The position numbers were made by a program, and so were the translations under genes. This document shows positions 7,481 to 14,099 of a stretch of 15,911 nt of DNA, piece by piece. Position 1 is the first letter of the stretch. The number at the start of each line of letters is the position of its first letter. This DNA comes from an uncultured Brachyspira sp. (GTDB lineage: Bacteria > Spirochaetota > Brachyspiria > Brachyspirales > Brachyspiraceae). The stretch lies in the NCBI RefSeq assembly GCF_934747485.1, contig NZ_CAKVGN010000066.1, positions 1 to 15,911 of the forward strand, read 5' to 3'. The notes under the pieces were generated by a model that was not told the DNA's origin, made no database searches, and saw only the letters and a program-made list of their open reading frames with translations.

Positions 7481-7900
7481 TTAATAAAGCCTTTTAAAAA
7501 TAAGTTTAATATCTTTATCTAAAGTATTTATTACTATATCTTCTCCATTAAACTCTATAGATGAAGCAGTATTTAAATATTTTATATAATCTTCTTCTTT
7601 TTTTAAGTCTTCTTCTTCTTCAGATATTTTAGTAACTTCTATTTTTTTTATAAGTAAAATATTTCCCCTTCTAACCTCATATTCACCGAAATATGTATTA
7701 GCTCCGCCGTACCCATAAAACTCCGTATTATAAAAAGATATTGTAATTCCAGAATCTTCAAACATATTTATAAGTTTATAAGTTTTCCCTGTAAGCGTAC
7801 TTGATGATAATGCTAATGAACCTTTTGTAGAAGAACAGGAAAATATAATAAATAATATTATTAATACTATAAATATAATTTTAAGACTTTTTATTTTCAT
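7481..7900 (-). CDS. META-like domain lipoprotein
   Basis: The 139-residue product starts with a basic, strongly hydrophobic signal (residues 4-20) and a lipobox-like IFS-C, so Cys22 is the probable lipidation site. The mature part begins with a Ser-rich linker. It continues as LTGKTYKLINMFEDSGITI and then GGANTYFGEYEV, a pattern like the META/HslJ fold, in which the first strand follows a GxxWxL-type start and a core GxNxYxG motif. A charged EEEEDLKKEEDY stretch precedes the last strands. It is the second gene of a pair, overlapping the stop of its upstream paralogue by 4 nt. The function of such lipoproteins in spirochaetes is unknown; HslJ in E. coli is linked to stress and novobiocin resistance. 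Confidence 0.65.
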   Translation of the reverse strand: MKIKSLKIIFIVLIILFIIFSCSSTKGSLALSSSTLTGKTYKLINMFEDSGITISFYNTEFYGYGGANTYFGEYEVRRGNILLIKKIEVTKISEEEEDLKKEEDYIKYLNTASSIEFNGEDIVINTLDKDIKLIFKRLY

Positions 7901-8307
7901 ATCTCTTCAAAAATTAAATAATTATTAGAAAGCAAAGTATATAAAGTTAATTTTCTATCTTCAATTTTATATGAGGTCGTCTCTTTTAAAAGCTTTAAAT
8001 AATCATATTCTGCATTCATTTTATCCTTGCTTCCAGACATCAAAGTTGTTATCAAATTATATACGCTAAAAATATCTCCGTCTATGTTGTATAAAGAAGA
8101 ATACCTATTAACTGCTGAAAAACCATTTATTTTATCTCCATCAAATTCTATTGTAATATTCATATCTTTATACATACTAACCAATTTAAACTTTCTTCCG
8201 TCCAATACATTTTTTTTATCTGCTATATTATTTTCTACAATTTTATTTTTGTCTATAGTAGAACATGAACATATTAATAATAACATAAAAAACAACAATT
8301 TTTTCAT
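7897..8307 (-). CDS. META-like domain lipoprotein (paralogue of the next gene)
   Basis: The 136-residue protein has a short signal peptide, MKKLLFFMLLLICSCS, with Cys15 in ICS-C as the likely lipidated residue. The mature region LDGRKFKLVSMYKDMNITIEF aligns without gaps with LTGKTYKLINMFEDSGITISF of the downstream gene, and NGFSAVNRYSSLYNI aligns with YGYGGANTYFGEYEV. The two are thus diverged tandem duplicates of one META-like domain. The genes overlap by 4 nt (ATGA), indicating coupled translation. The ATG is preceded by GAGGG only 4 nt upstream, somewhat close. No clear promoter was found in the 139 bp upstream. Confidence 0.62.
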   Translation of the reverse strand: MKKLLFFMLLLICSCSTIDKNKIVENNIADKKNVLDGRKFKLVSMYKDMNITIEFDGDKINGFSAVNRYSSLYNIDGDIFSVYNLITTLMSGSKDKMNAEYDYLKLLKETTSYKIEDRKLTLYTLLSNNYLIFEEI

Positions 8308-8391
8308 AAAACCCTCAATAATAAATTATTAAAAAATAATTAAATTGTTATAATTATCGGTATTAATAGAATTATTTTTATGATAGATTAT

Positions 8392-8429
8392 TTTATAGTC
8401 CCTTATTAAAATTAACAAGGAACTATAAA
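8392..8429. terminator. Stem-loop downstream of oppA
   Basis: TTTATAGT-C-CCTT (8392-8404) pairs with AAGG-A-ACTATAAA (8417-8429), giving 12 base pairs with one internal mismatch and a 12-nt loop. It begins 17 bp after the oppA stop. The T-run expected on the minus strand is poor, so it may act as an mRNA 3' end or weak terminator. Confidence 0.45.
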
Positions 8430-8446
8430 GTATTTAATTTAATAAT

Positions 8447-10045
8447 TTATTCTAAATAAGCATAATGAAACTGGTATTCCTGTAATGGAGTTAAAACATA
8501 ATCTTTTAATCTTTTACTTACTAAAGTGGGATTTGATGGATTATATATTGGGATAAGCAAATTATCTTCTGCCACTAATAATCTTTCAGCCTTATGCATA
8601 GCATCCATTCTTATATCTTGATTAGCAGTAGCCCTAGCCGTTTCTATATATTTATCAAACATAATATTACTATATCCTGTAGTATTTTGGCTTCTATAGC
8701 TTAAATAGTTTTCCAAAAAAGTCATAGGGTCGCTATAATCACCAATCCATAAAGTTCTTATAAGCTGATAATCTTTGTCACTTCTCATCTGCTGATAAGC
8801 TGCCCATTCTAAAGAAGTTATCTGCAAATCAATACCCAAATTCTCTTTCCACATCTGCTGCACAGCCTCAGCTACCTGCATATAAACCAAATCTGAAGTA
8901 GTTTTATATTCTAATACAGGGAAATTCTCACCATTAGGGTATCCTGCTTCAGCCAATAATCTTTTAGCCATCTCAACATTATTAGAATAAGCCTCTTTAG
9001 ATAAATCAATATATTCTCCGCCGTTTTCCCTAAAATCGCCTCTAACATCATAAGCCCCCACAGGAACCCAAGCACTAGTAGCTGATTTTGCAGTAGGTAC
9101 AACATTCTCTACTATATAATTTCTGTCTATAGCCAAAGATAATGCCTTTCTTATCCTTACATCCTTTAAAGCCTCATTTGTAGCATTTATACCAAAAGCA
9201 ACAGTAGAAAAATATGGAGCTATATTAACTATCCCCTCTTCTTTAAGCTTTTCTAAATCTTGTTCTATAATATTAACAGAAAAATCTAATACCCCCTCTT
9301 TTATGCCAGCAAGTGCCAAAGTAGCATCTTTCATCATCACAAAAGTAATCTTTTCAGGAACAATATTAGCACTATTCCAATAATTAGTATTTTTCACTAC
9401 AACTATTTTTTCATCAGGATTTCTCTCTGTCATAATAAAAGCCCCATTACCAATATAGCTTTCAGGACTCAATGACCATTTATCGCCATACTTTTCTATA
9501 ATGTCTTTTCTAACAGGAGAAAATATTGGATAAGTAAGTATATCTAAAAAATATCCAGTAGGAGCTTCTAAAGTTATTTCTAAAGTATAATCATCTATTG
9601 CTTTTACTCCAAGTTCTTCTACTGAAAGCTCACTTGAAAGCACCTTTACAGCATTTTTTATATACTCTACAAATGAAGTGTATTCTGCACCGCTTGCTGG
9701 ATTAGCTGCCCTTTGTAAAGCATAAACAAAATCATTTGCCGTTACATTTAATCCATCAGACCACTTAGCATTCTCTCTCAAATGAAAAGTATATTTAAGC
9801 CCATCATCTGAAATATCCCAACTCTCACAAGCCCCGCCTTGCAAATTTCCATTCTTATCCTTAATTATCAAAGTTTCAAATACATGCCTTGGATAAACAA
9901 AATCATTTCCAGACAATGTAGGGTCTATAGTCTTTGGTTCTTCACCCGCATTAATAAATAATTCCTTTGAAGAACGATTCACATTATTTGTACATGAAAT
10001 AATTAAAATAAAAACACAAAAAAACAGCAATATTCTTTTTAACAT
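8447..10045 (-). CDS. oppA: Oligopeptide-binding lipoprotein of an ABC transporter (OppA family)
   Basis: This 532-residue extracytoplasmic binding protein captures peptides for an Opp-type importer. It has a signal peptide with lipobox IIS-C (Cys18), so it is anchored to a membrane as a lipoprotein. The mature protein follows the SBP family 5 pattern closely: EEPKTIDPTLSGND near the start, AKWSDGLNVTANDFVYALQR near residues 93-112, GVKAIDDYTLEITLEAP near 145-161, GNGAFIM, KNTNYWN, and RIRKALSLAIDRNYI. These resemble E. coli OppA along the whole length. No permease or ATPase genes (oppBCDF) adjoin it, so it must share a transporter encoded elsewhere. The ATG has AAAGGG (10053-10058) 7 nt upstream. 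Peptide-binding lipoproteins of this type are numerous in spirochaetes. Confidence 0.92.
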   Translation of the reverse strand: MLKRILLFFCVFILIISCTNNVNRSSKELFINAGEEPKTIDPTLSGNDFVYPRHVFETLIIKDKNGNLQGGACESWDISDDGLKYTFHLRENAKWSDGLNVTANDFVYALQRAANPASGAEYTSFVEYIKNAVKVLSSELSVEELGVKAIDDYTLEITLEAPTGYFLDILTYPIFSPVRKDIIEKYGDKWSLSPESYIGNGAFIMTERNPDEKIVVVKNTNYWNSANIVPEKITFVMMKDATLALAGIKEGVLDFSVNIIEQDLEKLKEEGIVNIAPYFSTVAFGINATNEALKDVRIRKALSLAIDRNYIVENVVPTAKSATSAWVPVGAYDVRGDFRENGGEYIDLSKEAYSNNVEMAKRLLAEAGYPNGENFPVLEYKTTSDLVYMQVAEAVQQMWKENLGIDLQITSLEWAAYQQMRSDKDYQLIRTLWIGDYSDPMTFLENYLSYRSQNTTGYSNIMFDKYIETARATANQDIRMDAMHKAERLLVAEDNLLIPIYNPSNPTLVSKRLKDYVLTPLQEYQFHYAYLE

Positions 10046-10074
10046 AATTCTACCCTTTTATAATGATTCAATTA

Positions 10075-10103
10075 ATAATACTATATTTAGAAATATAATG
10101 CAA
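10075..10103 (-). promoter_or_regulatory. Promoter of oppA
   Basis: Minus-strand TTGCAT (10098-10103), a 17-bp spacer and TATTAT (10075-10080) would start transcription near 10068 and give a leader of about 23 nt including the ribosome binding site. Confidence 0.5.
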
Positions 10104-10251
10104 TTAATTAGTTGTATTTTGTTATCAATATTAAATAAAACAACTTTTATTCTTTATTCATAATAATATTATCAGATTGATATTTTATTTTTTTGTGAAT
10201 AATTATAAACATTTAAAATTACATAAAAAATGAAAAATTATATATTTTATA

Positions 10252-10279
10252 TTGACTTATATATTTTTTATATTAAAAT
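10252..10279 (+). promoter_or_regulatory. Promoter abutting the DtxR-family gene (leaderless)
   Basis: TTGACT (10252-10257), a 16-bp spacer and TAAAAT (10274-10279). The expected transcription start, 6-8 nt downstream, is at 10285-10287, coinciding with the ATG at 10287. No Shine-Dalgarno sequence is present. Confidence 0.5.
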
Positions 10280-10286
10280 CATTTAT

Positions 10287-10706
10287 ATGAAACAACAAGA
10301 AATTACACCAATATTAGAAAACTATTTAGAGACTATCTACAACTTGGAAGTAGAAAAAAAGTTTAAAGAAGCTATTAGAATTACTGATATAGCAGATTTA
10401 GTGGGACGTTCAAAAGCAAGCGTTAATACAGCAATAAAAACATTATCAAAATTAGGTCATATAAAACATGAACATTATGGGGATATAGAATTAACCGATT
10501 CTGGAAGAGCTATAGGAAAAGATATAGCTGAAAGACATGCAATATTTTATTACTTCTTAACCAAAGTTTTAAATATAGATGAAAAAATAGCAGATGAAGA
10601 AGCTTGTTTAATAGAGCATGCTATGAGCAGAGATACAGTGCATAAGTTTAAAGAGTTTCTCTGCGATTATTGTAAGAAAGAAAATATTTTAAACAAACAA
10701 AATTAA
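10287..10706 (+). CDS. DtxR/MntR-family metal-dependent transcriptional regulator
   Basis: The 139-residue protein has an N-terminal winged helix (about 8-75: RITDIADLVGRSKASVNTAI, then a wing ending in DIELTDSG) and a metal-binding/dimerisation domain with ACLIEHAMS at 106-114. It lacks the C-terminal SH3-like domain of DtxR and is MntR-sized. Aligned to B. subtilis MntR, the ligand positions D8, E11, H77, E99, E102 and H103 become N12, E15, H84, C107, E110 and H111. Cys107 is DtxR-like, while N12 matches neither. It probably represses metal uptake or storage genes, but which metal is open. An in-frame ATG at 10230 would add 19 aromatic, AT-driven residues upstream of the promoter. I therefore start at 10287, where homology begins. 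It is divergent from oppA. Confidence 0.85.
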   Translation: MKQQEITPILENYLETIYNLEVEKKFKEAIRITDIADLVGRSKASVNTAIKTLSKLGHIKHEHYGDIELTDSGRAIGKDIAERHAIFYYFLTKVLNIDEKIADEEACLIEHAMSRDTVHKFKEFLCDYCKKENILNKQN

Positions 10707-10721
10707 TAATATAGATTCTTA

Positions 10722-10737
10722 ATATTTTGCAAAATAT
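10722..10737. repeat. 16-bp perfect palindrome
   Basis: ATATTTTGCAAAATAT reads the same on both strands. It lies 16 bp after the DtxR-family stop, between two convergent genes. Given the AT content it could be chance. The rest of 10707-10922 shows no gene and no good terminator. Confidence 0.3.
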
Positions 10738-10922
10738 ATTTGCTGAAAAAATTAAGTATGATAATTTGCATAGATTTTATAAAAAAGTAATATATAAGAT
10801 TAAAAAATAATCGTTATCATTCTTTAACTATTTTTTATAAAGTACAATCATAAAGACATTATTATAGTATGAATAATATAAACATTTAATAAATTTATAA
10901 AAATTAAAAACAGATACAAAAA

Positions 10923-12161
10923 TTATATTATTTCATCTTTTATCATATCTTCAAAACTTTGTCTTTTTCTTATAATATAATGTTTATCTTTATCTATCAT
11001 TACCTGTGATATTAATGGACGTGAATTATAATTACTAGCCATACTAAAACCATAAGCCCCCGCATCAAGCAAAGCAACATAATCTCCCTCTTTAAGAGTT
11101 TCGCATTCTCTGTCATTAGCAAACACATCGGAGCTTTCGCATATAGGGCCTACAAAATCATAATTAGAATATTTATTTGTTTTTACTAAAGGCATTATCT
11201 CATTATAAGCCTCATACATAGCAACCCTCACATAATCATTCATACCGCCATCTAAAATAGCATATTTTCTGCTAAGCTCTTCTTTAATATATTCAACTCT
11301 CATTATTAAAGCACCAGATTCAGCAACAAAATATCTTCCGGGCTCTGTGGTAACACTAAGATTCATCTCTTTAAGAAGTTTTATACTATCTTTTGTAAAC
11401 TTATCAAAATCAAAACCAGAATGTGCCCTGTTGTATCTTACTCCAAATCCTCCACCTATATCTATGTTTTTAATGCTAAAACCTAAACTATTAACCTCTG
11501 CTATCAAATCTCTCATTACAAGTATTGCCTTATAAAAAGGTTCAGCATCTACCATTTGAGAGCCTATATGCATAGATAATGAATCTATTTCTATATTGTC
11601 TAAAGATTTTAACATATTAGCATTTTCTCTAATTGTCTTTATACTGATACCAAATTTATTGCCATTAATTCCTGTTGTAATTTTTTCATGTGTATGAGCA
11701 TCTATATTCGGATTAACTCTTATAGAACATTTTACTCTTCTTTTTAATTCTTTTGCTATAGAGTTTATTCTTATTGCCTCTGGAATAGATTCTATATTAA
11801 AACGCTTTATATTTAACTCTATTGATTTTCTTATCTCTTCTTCTGTTTTAGCAACACCAGAAAATACTATATTCTCTGCCTTTCCGCCTGCTTTTATATA
11901 TTTTAAAGTCTCACCAATAGATACCACATCGCCGCCTATTCCCTCTTCTATCATCATCTTTAATATAGATAAATTATTCTCAGCCTTAATAGCATAAACT
12001 ATAGAATGATTCTCTATATCAGAGAATACATTTTTTAAAAATCTAATCTTTTGTAAAATATCATTTTTTGAATAAATATAAAAAGGAGTCTTATAAATAT
12101 CCGTAATATTTCTAATCTCAATATCTTCACACATTAAAATATTATCTTTATAGTATATCAT
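10923..12161 (-). CDS. lysA: Diaminopimelate decarboxylase
   Basis: LysA converts meso-diaminopimelate to L-lysine, the last step of lysine synthesis, with pyridoxal phosphate. The 412-residue protein is a fold-III PLP enzyme. The cofactor lysine is Lys59 in VYAIKA, the phosphate-binding glycine loop is IDIGGGFGVRY, EPGRYFVAESG follows, and the second-half active-site signature GPICESSDVFAND carries Cys341, which acts across the dimer interface. GMNDYVRVAMYEAYN is also typical of LysA as opposed to ornithine or arginine decarboxylases. The ATG has AGGAG (12169-12173) 7 nt upstream. The gene stands alone, without dapF or lysC nearby, and there is no room for a lysine riboswitch in its short leader. 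Confidence 0.95.
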   Translation of the reverse strand: MIYYKDNILMCEDIEIRNITDIYKTPFYIYSKNDILQKIRFLKNVFSDIENHSIVYAIKAENNLSILKMMIEEGIGGDVVSIGETLKYIKAGGKAENIVFSGVAKTEEEIRKSIELNIKRFNIESIPEAIRINSIAKELKRRVKCSIRVNPNIDAHTHEKITTGINGNKFGISIKTIRENANMLKSLDNIEIDSLSMHIGSQMVDAEPFYKAILVMRDLIAEVNSLGFSIKNIDIGGGFGVRYNRAHSGFDFDKFTKDSIKLLKEMNLSVTTEPGRYFVAESGALIMRVEYIKEELSRKYAILDGGMNDYVRVAMYEAYNEIMPLVKTNKYSNYDFVGPICESSDVFANDRECETLKEGDYVALLDAGAYGFSMASNYNSRPLISQVMIDKDKHYIIRKRQSFEDMIKDEII

Positions 12162-12186
12162 CTAAAAACTCCTATTTATTGAATAC

Positions 12187-12217
12187 ATTATAATACTATA
12201 CATAGAATAAAAGTCAA
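12187..12217 (-). promoter_or_regulatory. Promoter of lysA
   Basis: Minus-strand TTGACT (12212-12217) is followed by TATTAT (12190-12195) after 16 bp, and by an overlapping TATAAT (12187-12192) after 19 bp. The first spacing is nearer normal. The leader would be about 20 nt. Confidence 0.55.
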
Positions 12218-12244
12218 TGATTTTATTATGATTATATTTTTAAC

Positions 12245-12272
12245 TTGCAATAAAACAAAAATTATATATATT
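12245..12272 (+). promoter_or_regulatory. Candidate promoter of the PIAPLDLQ-protein gene
   Basis: TTGCAA (12245-12250), a 16-bp spacer and TATATT (12267-12272) lie back to back with the lysA promoter. The region is so AT-rich that the -10 call is weak. Confidence 0.35.
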
Positions 12273-12321
12273 TATTAATATAGGATAAATTTATGGCATA
12301 AGATACGGAGATTTATAAAAA

Positions 12322-12684
12322 ATGCCTATAGCCCCTTTAGATTTACAAGTGCTCTATATGCAGCAATCGCATATAGGCAGAATGGAACATGTAAGAATGG
12401 CAGCCAAAACAATAGCCATGCAATCTGAAGATAAAGATATACATAGAGATTCATATATAAAAGACTCAACTGTTGTAAAATCAGAGAATGTTTCAGAAGA
12501 TAACAAGATTAAAGAAAAAAAAGATGAGCAAAGAAATAAAGGTTATATGTCATATAGAAAAAAAAATAAAAAGAAATCCGTATTTAATCAAAATTATGAT
12601 GATAGCCAAGAAAATAATATAGAAATAGAAGAAGTATCATCTACTGAGCAAAGCAAAGGGCTAAAAATAGATATATTTGGATAA
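12322..12684 (+). CDS. Conserved spirochaetal hypothetical protein (PIAPLDLQ start)
   Basis: The 120-residue product is soluble, highly charged and probably largely disordered after a short N-terminal helix. Its start, MPIAPLDLQVLYMQQSHIG, resembles a family of small spirochaetal proteins of unknown function that begin in the same way. A Lys-rich stretch at about 80-91 (YRKKNKKKS) and a closing KGLKIDIFG are the other landmarks. The gene is followed after 26 nt by the membrane-anchored coiled-coil gene, so the two are probably one operon. The ribosome binding site GGAG lies 11 nt from the ATG, longer than normal. A two-codon frame (ATG GCA TAA, 12293-12301) with its own AGGA sits just upstream. 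I assign no function. Confidence 0.6.
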   Translation: MPIAPLDLQVLYMQQSHIGRMEHVRMAAKTIAMQSEDKDIHRDSYIKDSTVVKSENVSEDNKIKEKKDEQRNKGYMSYRKKNKKKSVFNQNYDDSQENNIEIEEVSSTEQSKGLKIDIFG

Positions 12685-12710
12685 TATAAAAAATAGGATA
12701 ACTCTTAAAA

Positions 12711-13544
12711 ATGCAAATCTTAATTAGTGTAATAGTCAATATTATAATATTAGCAGTTGTAATGCCTTTATTTTATGTATATATAGTTTCAAGGGCGAGA
12801 GAAAGATTAGAAAAAGAGGTTATAAAAAAGGCAAGAGATGAAATTGAAGCATTAGTAAAGGAATTCAATAATATAGCATTAAGCAGAATATCATTATTGG
12901 AAGATGCTATAACAAGAGCTAATAATTTAAATAAACAATTAAATGAAAAAGACCCTCAATACAGTCAATTAAAAGAAAAAAAAGAAGCTGCTTTAAATGC
13001 AAATATAAAAATGAAATATGATATATCTGCAGAAACCGAAAAAAATATATTAGATATAAAAGTTGATGATAATAAAAATAGTGAAAACATAGTTGAAGAA
13101 AACAACAATAGTAATGAAGAAAATAAAGAACAATTAAATAATAATAATAATAATAATAATAATGAAAGTAATATTTTAGATATCACAATAGAAAATGAAG
13201 ATAAACAAATAATTGAAAATACCCCGCCAAAAAAAGAAGAAATAAAAACAAGCCGATATGATGAAATAAGAAAAATAAAAGAAAATAGCAAAAAAGAAGC
13301 AATAGAAAGATTAAGAAATCAATTAGACCTGACTATAAGAAATAATATAAACTTAAACAGAAATAATAATAACTCAAAAGATATTATAAATGATTCTAAT
13401 AACACCAACAACACTGATGAAAAGACAAGACATGACAATATACTAAAACTGCATAAGGAAGGTCTTAGTAATAAGGAAATAGCAACTCAATTAAAATGTT
13501 CATTAACGGAAGTTGATATTGTAATAGAATTAAACAATAATTAA
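12711..13544 (+). CDS. Membrane-anchored coiled-coil protein with C-terminal helix-turn-helix (SwrB/DUF6115-like)
   Basis: The 277-residue protein has one N-terminal membrane helix (about 4-27) followed by a basic patch (SRARER), so its bulk is cytoplasmic. Residues 30-95 form an amphipathic coiled coil (KEFNNIALSRISLLEDAI). Residues 112-238 are low-complexity, Asn/Glu/Lys-rich, with a nine-Asn run. The last 39 residues, with HKEGLSNKEIATQLKCSLTE, form a helix-turn-helix like sigma region 4 or LuxR. Anchor, coil and small terminal HTH is the layout of B. subtilis SwrB and of DUF6115 proteins, which aid flagellar basal body activation. By that analogy it may act in flagellar assembly, which suits its neighbours, but no direct evidence exists. 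Its stop lies 6 nt from the stop of the convergent receiver gene. Confidence 0.6.
   Translation: MQILISVIVNIIILAVVMPLFYVYIVSRARERLEKEVIKKARDEIEALVKEFNNIALSRISLLEDAITRANNLNKQLNEKDPQYSQLKEKKEAALNANIKMKYDISAETEKNILDIKVDDNKNSENIVEENNNSNEENKEQLNNNNNNNNNESNILDITIENEDKQIIENTPPKKEEIKTSRYDEIRKIKENSKKEAIERLRNQLDLTIRNNINLNRNNNNSKDIINDSNNTNNTDEKTRHDNILKLHKEGLSNKEIATQLKCSLTEVDIVIELNNN
13137..13163 (+). repeat. (AAT)9 trinucleotide microsatellite
   Basis: Nine uninterrupted AAT codons encode an Asn run inside the disordered linker of the SwrB-like protein. Length change here keeps the frame. Confidence 0.9.
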
Positions 13545-13550
13545 ATGGTA

Positions 13551-13973
13551 TTATAAATAATCAAATCTTCCAAGTATTCTTGCTAAATGAGCAATGATTA
13601 TCTGACGCTGAATGGGTTTTGCAATATATGTATCTACTTTAAGATTTACAAATTCCAAAAAAGTTTCTTTATTAGTATGTGAAGTAACAACCACTATTTT
13701 GCCTTCATAGTTTAATGCCCTTATCCTTTTAAGCAAATCCAATCCATTCATTTGAGGCATCTCAAAATCAAGCATTATAATATCCGGCTTTTCGGGTATT
13801 TCTCTTAAATATTTTAAAGCTGCCATAGCATTATCTGCTTCCATAACAACATTAAAATCTTCTGAAAGTAATATTTTTTTTTCGGCTATTCTTATAATAC
13901 TAGAATCGTCTACTAACATCACTTTATACTGTTTGCCGCTTTTACTATTAAAACCTAATGGAGCTGTAGCCAT
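13551..13973 (-). CDS. CheY-like single-domain response regulator
   Basis: The 140-residue protein is a stand-alone receiver. It contains the acidic pair Asp22-Asp23 in VDDSS, the phosphoacceptor Asp69 in IIMLDFEMPQMNG, the switch Thr97 in VVVTSHT, the aromatic Tyr116 and the conserved Lys119-Pro120 in YIAKP. All residues for phosphorylation are present. There is no output domain, so it acts by protein contact, as CheY does at the flagellar switch. A 16-residue N-terminal extension (MATAPLGFNSKSGKQY) is unusual for CheY. The ATG is supported by GGAG 8 nt upstream. No histidine kinase is nearby. With the chemoreceptor and flagellar-type genes in the window, a chemotaxis role is plausible, but single receivers also serve other pathways, so I do not call it cheY. 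Confidence 0.88.
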   Translation of the reverse strand: MATAPLGFNSKSGKQYKVMLVDDSSIIRIAEKKILLSEDFNVVMEADNAMAALKYLREIPEKPDIIMLDFEMPQMNGLDLLKRIRALNYEGKIVVVTSHTNKETFLEFVNLKVDTYIAKPIQRQIIIAHLARILGRFDYL

Positions 13974-14025
13974 AATTAATTCTCCAAATAAAAAAGTATA
14001 AATTTTTACAATTATAACGCATGAT

Positions 14026-14054
14026 ATAATATTACATTATTACAGTTTTGTCAA
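14026..14054 (-). promoter_or_regulatory. Promoter of the CheY-like gene
   Basis: Minus-strand perfect TTGACA (14049-14054), a 17-bp spacer and TATTAT (14026-14031). Transcription would begin near 14019, leaving a leader of about 45 nt. Its -35 is separated by 8 bp from the -35 of the divergent Maf-like gene. Confidence 0.65.
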
Positions 14055-14062
14055 TTACATAT

Positions 14063-14091
14063 TTGATTTTTATTCACTTTTTTGTTATCAT
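14063..14091 (+). promoter_or_regulatory. Promoter abutting the Maf-like gene (leaderless)
   Basis: TTGATT (14063-14068), a 17-bp spacer and TATCAT (14086-14091). The ATG at 14100 is only 8 nt after the -10 element, where transcription is expected to begin. The intervening AGCTATAT holds no ribosome binding site. Confidence 0.5.
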
Positions 14092-14099
14092 AGCTATAT

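Noticed and set aside
10230..10286. Upstream ATG extending the DtxR-family protein by 19 residues
   Set aside because: The extension is aromatic, AT-driven sequence overlapping the promoter, has no ribosome binding site and no counterpart in the family.
10802..10836. A Fur-box-like stretch (on the minus strand GATAACGATTATT) and an AAAAAATA/TATTTTTT stem
   Set aside because: It lies between the 3' ends of two convergent genes, so there is no promoter for it to control. The match is partial, and both signals are expected by chance in such AT-rich DNA.
12162..12321. Lysine riboswitch upstream of lysA
   Set aside because: The predicted leader is only about 20 nt and the spacer lacks the GC-containing stems that an L-box needs.
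13081..13420. CRISPR-like repetitive appearance of the Asn-rich coding stretch
   Set aside because: There are no regularly spaced identical repeats of 20 nt or more; the repetition is simple AAT/AAC codon usage inside a gene.
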